32,611 bases of DNA from positions 1 through 32,611 of IMG/VR virus record IMGVR_UViG_3300046655_000891, one strand, 5' to 3'. The notes under the pieces were generated by a model. The model had not been told where the DNA came from and did not search any database. It saw only the letters and a list, made by a program, of their open reading frames with translations. This document shows positions 32,335-32,611 of the stretch, piece after piece; the stretch's first letter is position 1; the number at the start of each line of letters is the position of its first letter. The DNA comes from a virus. The translations under genes and the position numbers were made by a program.

Positions 32335-32536
32335 CTTTCGTCCCTTTCTTCTTATTCCTAAAATCTAAATCACTCTTGGCTTTAGGGCGGACCCGCGGTG
32401 TACTAGTCCGCACGGTCCGCCCTTCCCCATTAGCCCAAACCGTAGTCAGTTGATTCTTCGTCCAAAACTTTTCATAAGCTTCGGAGACTTCCCGTGAGAG
32501 ATTACTGCCGAAATCTAAACCAGTGAATTCGCCCAT
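32306..32536 (-). CDS. Small basic hypothetical protein (76 aa, start may be further upstream)
   Basis: The sequence reads MGEFTGLDFGSNLSREVSEA, YEKFWTKNQLTTVWANGEGR, TVRTSTPRVRPKAKSDLDFR and a Lys/Gly-rich end. The frame stays open from the ATG at 32536 to the window's right edge, so an earlier start or fusion cannot be excluded. The N-terminal part with GLDFGSNLSREV looks like a real start. The family is not recognised. Confidence 0.6.
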   Translation of the reverse strand: MGEFTGLDFGSNLSREVSEAYEKFWTKNQLTTVWANGEGRTVRTSTPRVRPKAKSDLDFRNKKKGTKDGDYKGTNS

Positions 32537-32601
32537 TTGTCCAAGTCCCCATCGTTTTTCCGAAGTTCTTTTATTAAAATATCCGTGGCAAATCGGCTCA
32601 T
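32515..32601 (-). CDS. Very small or partial frame at the right edge
   Basis: From ATG 32601 to TAG 32515 reads MSRFATDILIKELRKNDGDL then DKWANSLV. The frame is open upstream to the edge, so this may be the C-terminal end of a larger gene. It overlaps the 32306-32536 gene by 22 bases. The composition looks coding. Confidence is low. Confidence 0.35.
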   Translation of the reverse strand: MSRFATDILIKELRKNDGDLDKWANSLV

Positions 32602-32611
32602 CGATAGCTCG

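Noticed and set aside
1-32611. tRNA genes, integrase, single-subunit RNA polymerase
   Set aside because: I found no cloverleaf in the few gaps and no tyrosine or serine recombinase motif or RNA polymerase signature among the proteins. Absence applies to this window only.

Overview
This window looks like most of the genome of a tailed, probably short-tailed (podovirus-like) bacteriophage, cut at both ends. It contains a large terminase, portal, scaffold, SU10/DUF5309-type major capsid protein, a tail adaptor, a beta-propeller tail protein, several fibre/adhesin genes, a family A DNA polymerase, an archaeo-eukaryotic-type primase and a RepA-like helicase. No ribosomal, housekeeping or tRNA genes are visible, and I see no integrase or single-subunit RNA polymerase. 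Small proteins near the portal resemble ones I remember from environmental, mostly marine, phage genomes. The host cannot be read from the sequence.

Almost everything is on the minus strand and is read from right to left, with many 1-4 base stop/start overlaps (ATGA, GTGA, TTGA, TAATG). From 32.6 to 26.8 kb lies the replication module: polymerase, dNMP kinase, a sigma-region-4-like HTH protein, primase and helicase, plus small unknown proteins. From 26.8 to 25.6 kb lies a junction. It holds the only convincing plus-strand gene (an HTH protein), a 33-bp tandem repeat, a block of nested inverted repeats that looks like a structured RNA, and a 13-bp inverted repeat followed by T residues. From 25.6 to 17.4 kb lie packaging and head genes: terminase, two small HTH proteins, portal, four overlapping lysine-rich proteins, two small acidic proteins, a PD-(D/E)XK nuclease, scaffold and capsid. 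A strong hairpin terminator follows the capsid gene. From 17.4 to 10 kb lie the connector, fibre and tail genes, with a possible lysis group (lipoprotein plus two very small membrane proteins) at 12.0-12.7 kb.

From 10 kb to the left edge lie internal or ejected virion proteins, ending in a giant open frame (at least 2196 codons) that runs off the window. It resembles the 'polyvalent' proteins of phages: an Ala/Gly-rich N-terminal part, an HELGH zinc-metallopeptidase motif, a ribbon-helix-helix segment and three ADP-ribosyltransferase-like domains. A short motif, hydrophobic/basic-x-[F/Y]-M-P, occurs seven times and falls between modules. The working picture is a polyprotein of host-takeover effectors, delivered with the DNA and possibly cut at the FMP sites. 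That is a hypothesis. The motif, its positions and the protease signature are directly visible.

The two most interesting items are the FMP-punctuated polyvalent protein and the structured element at 26621-26752.
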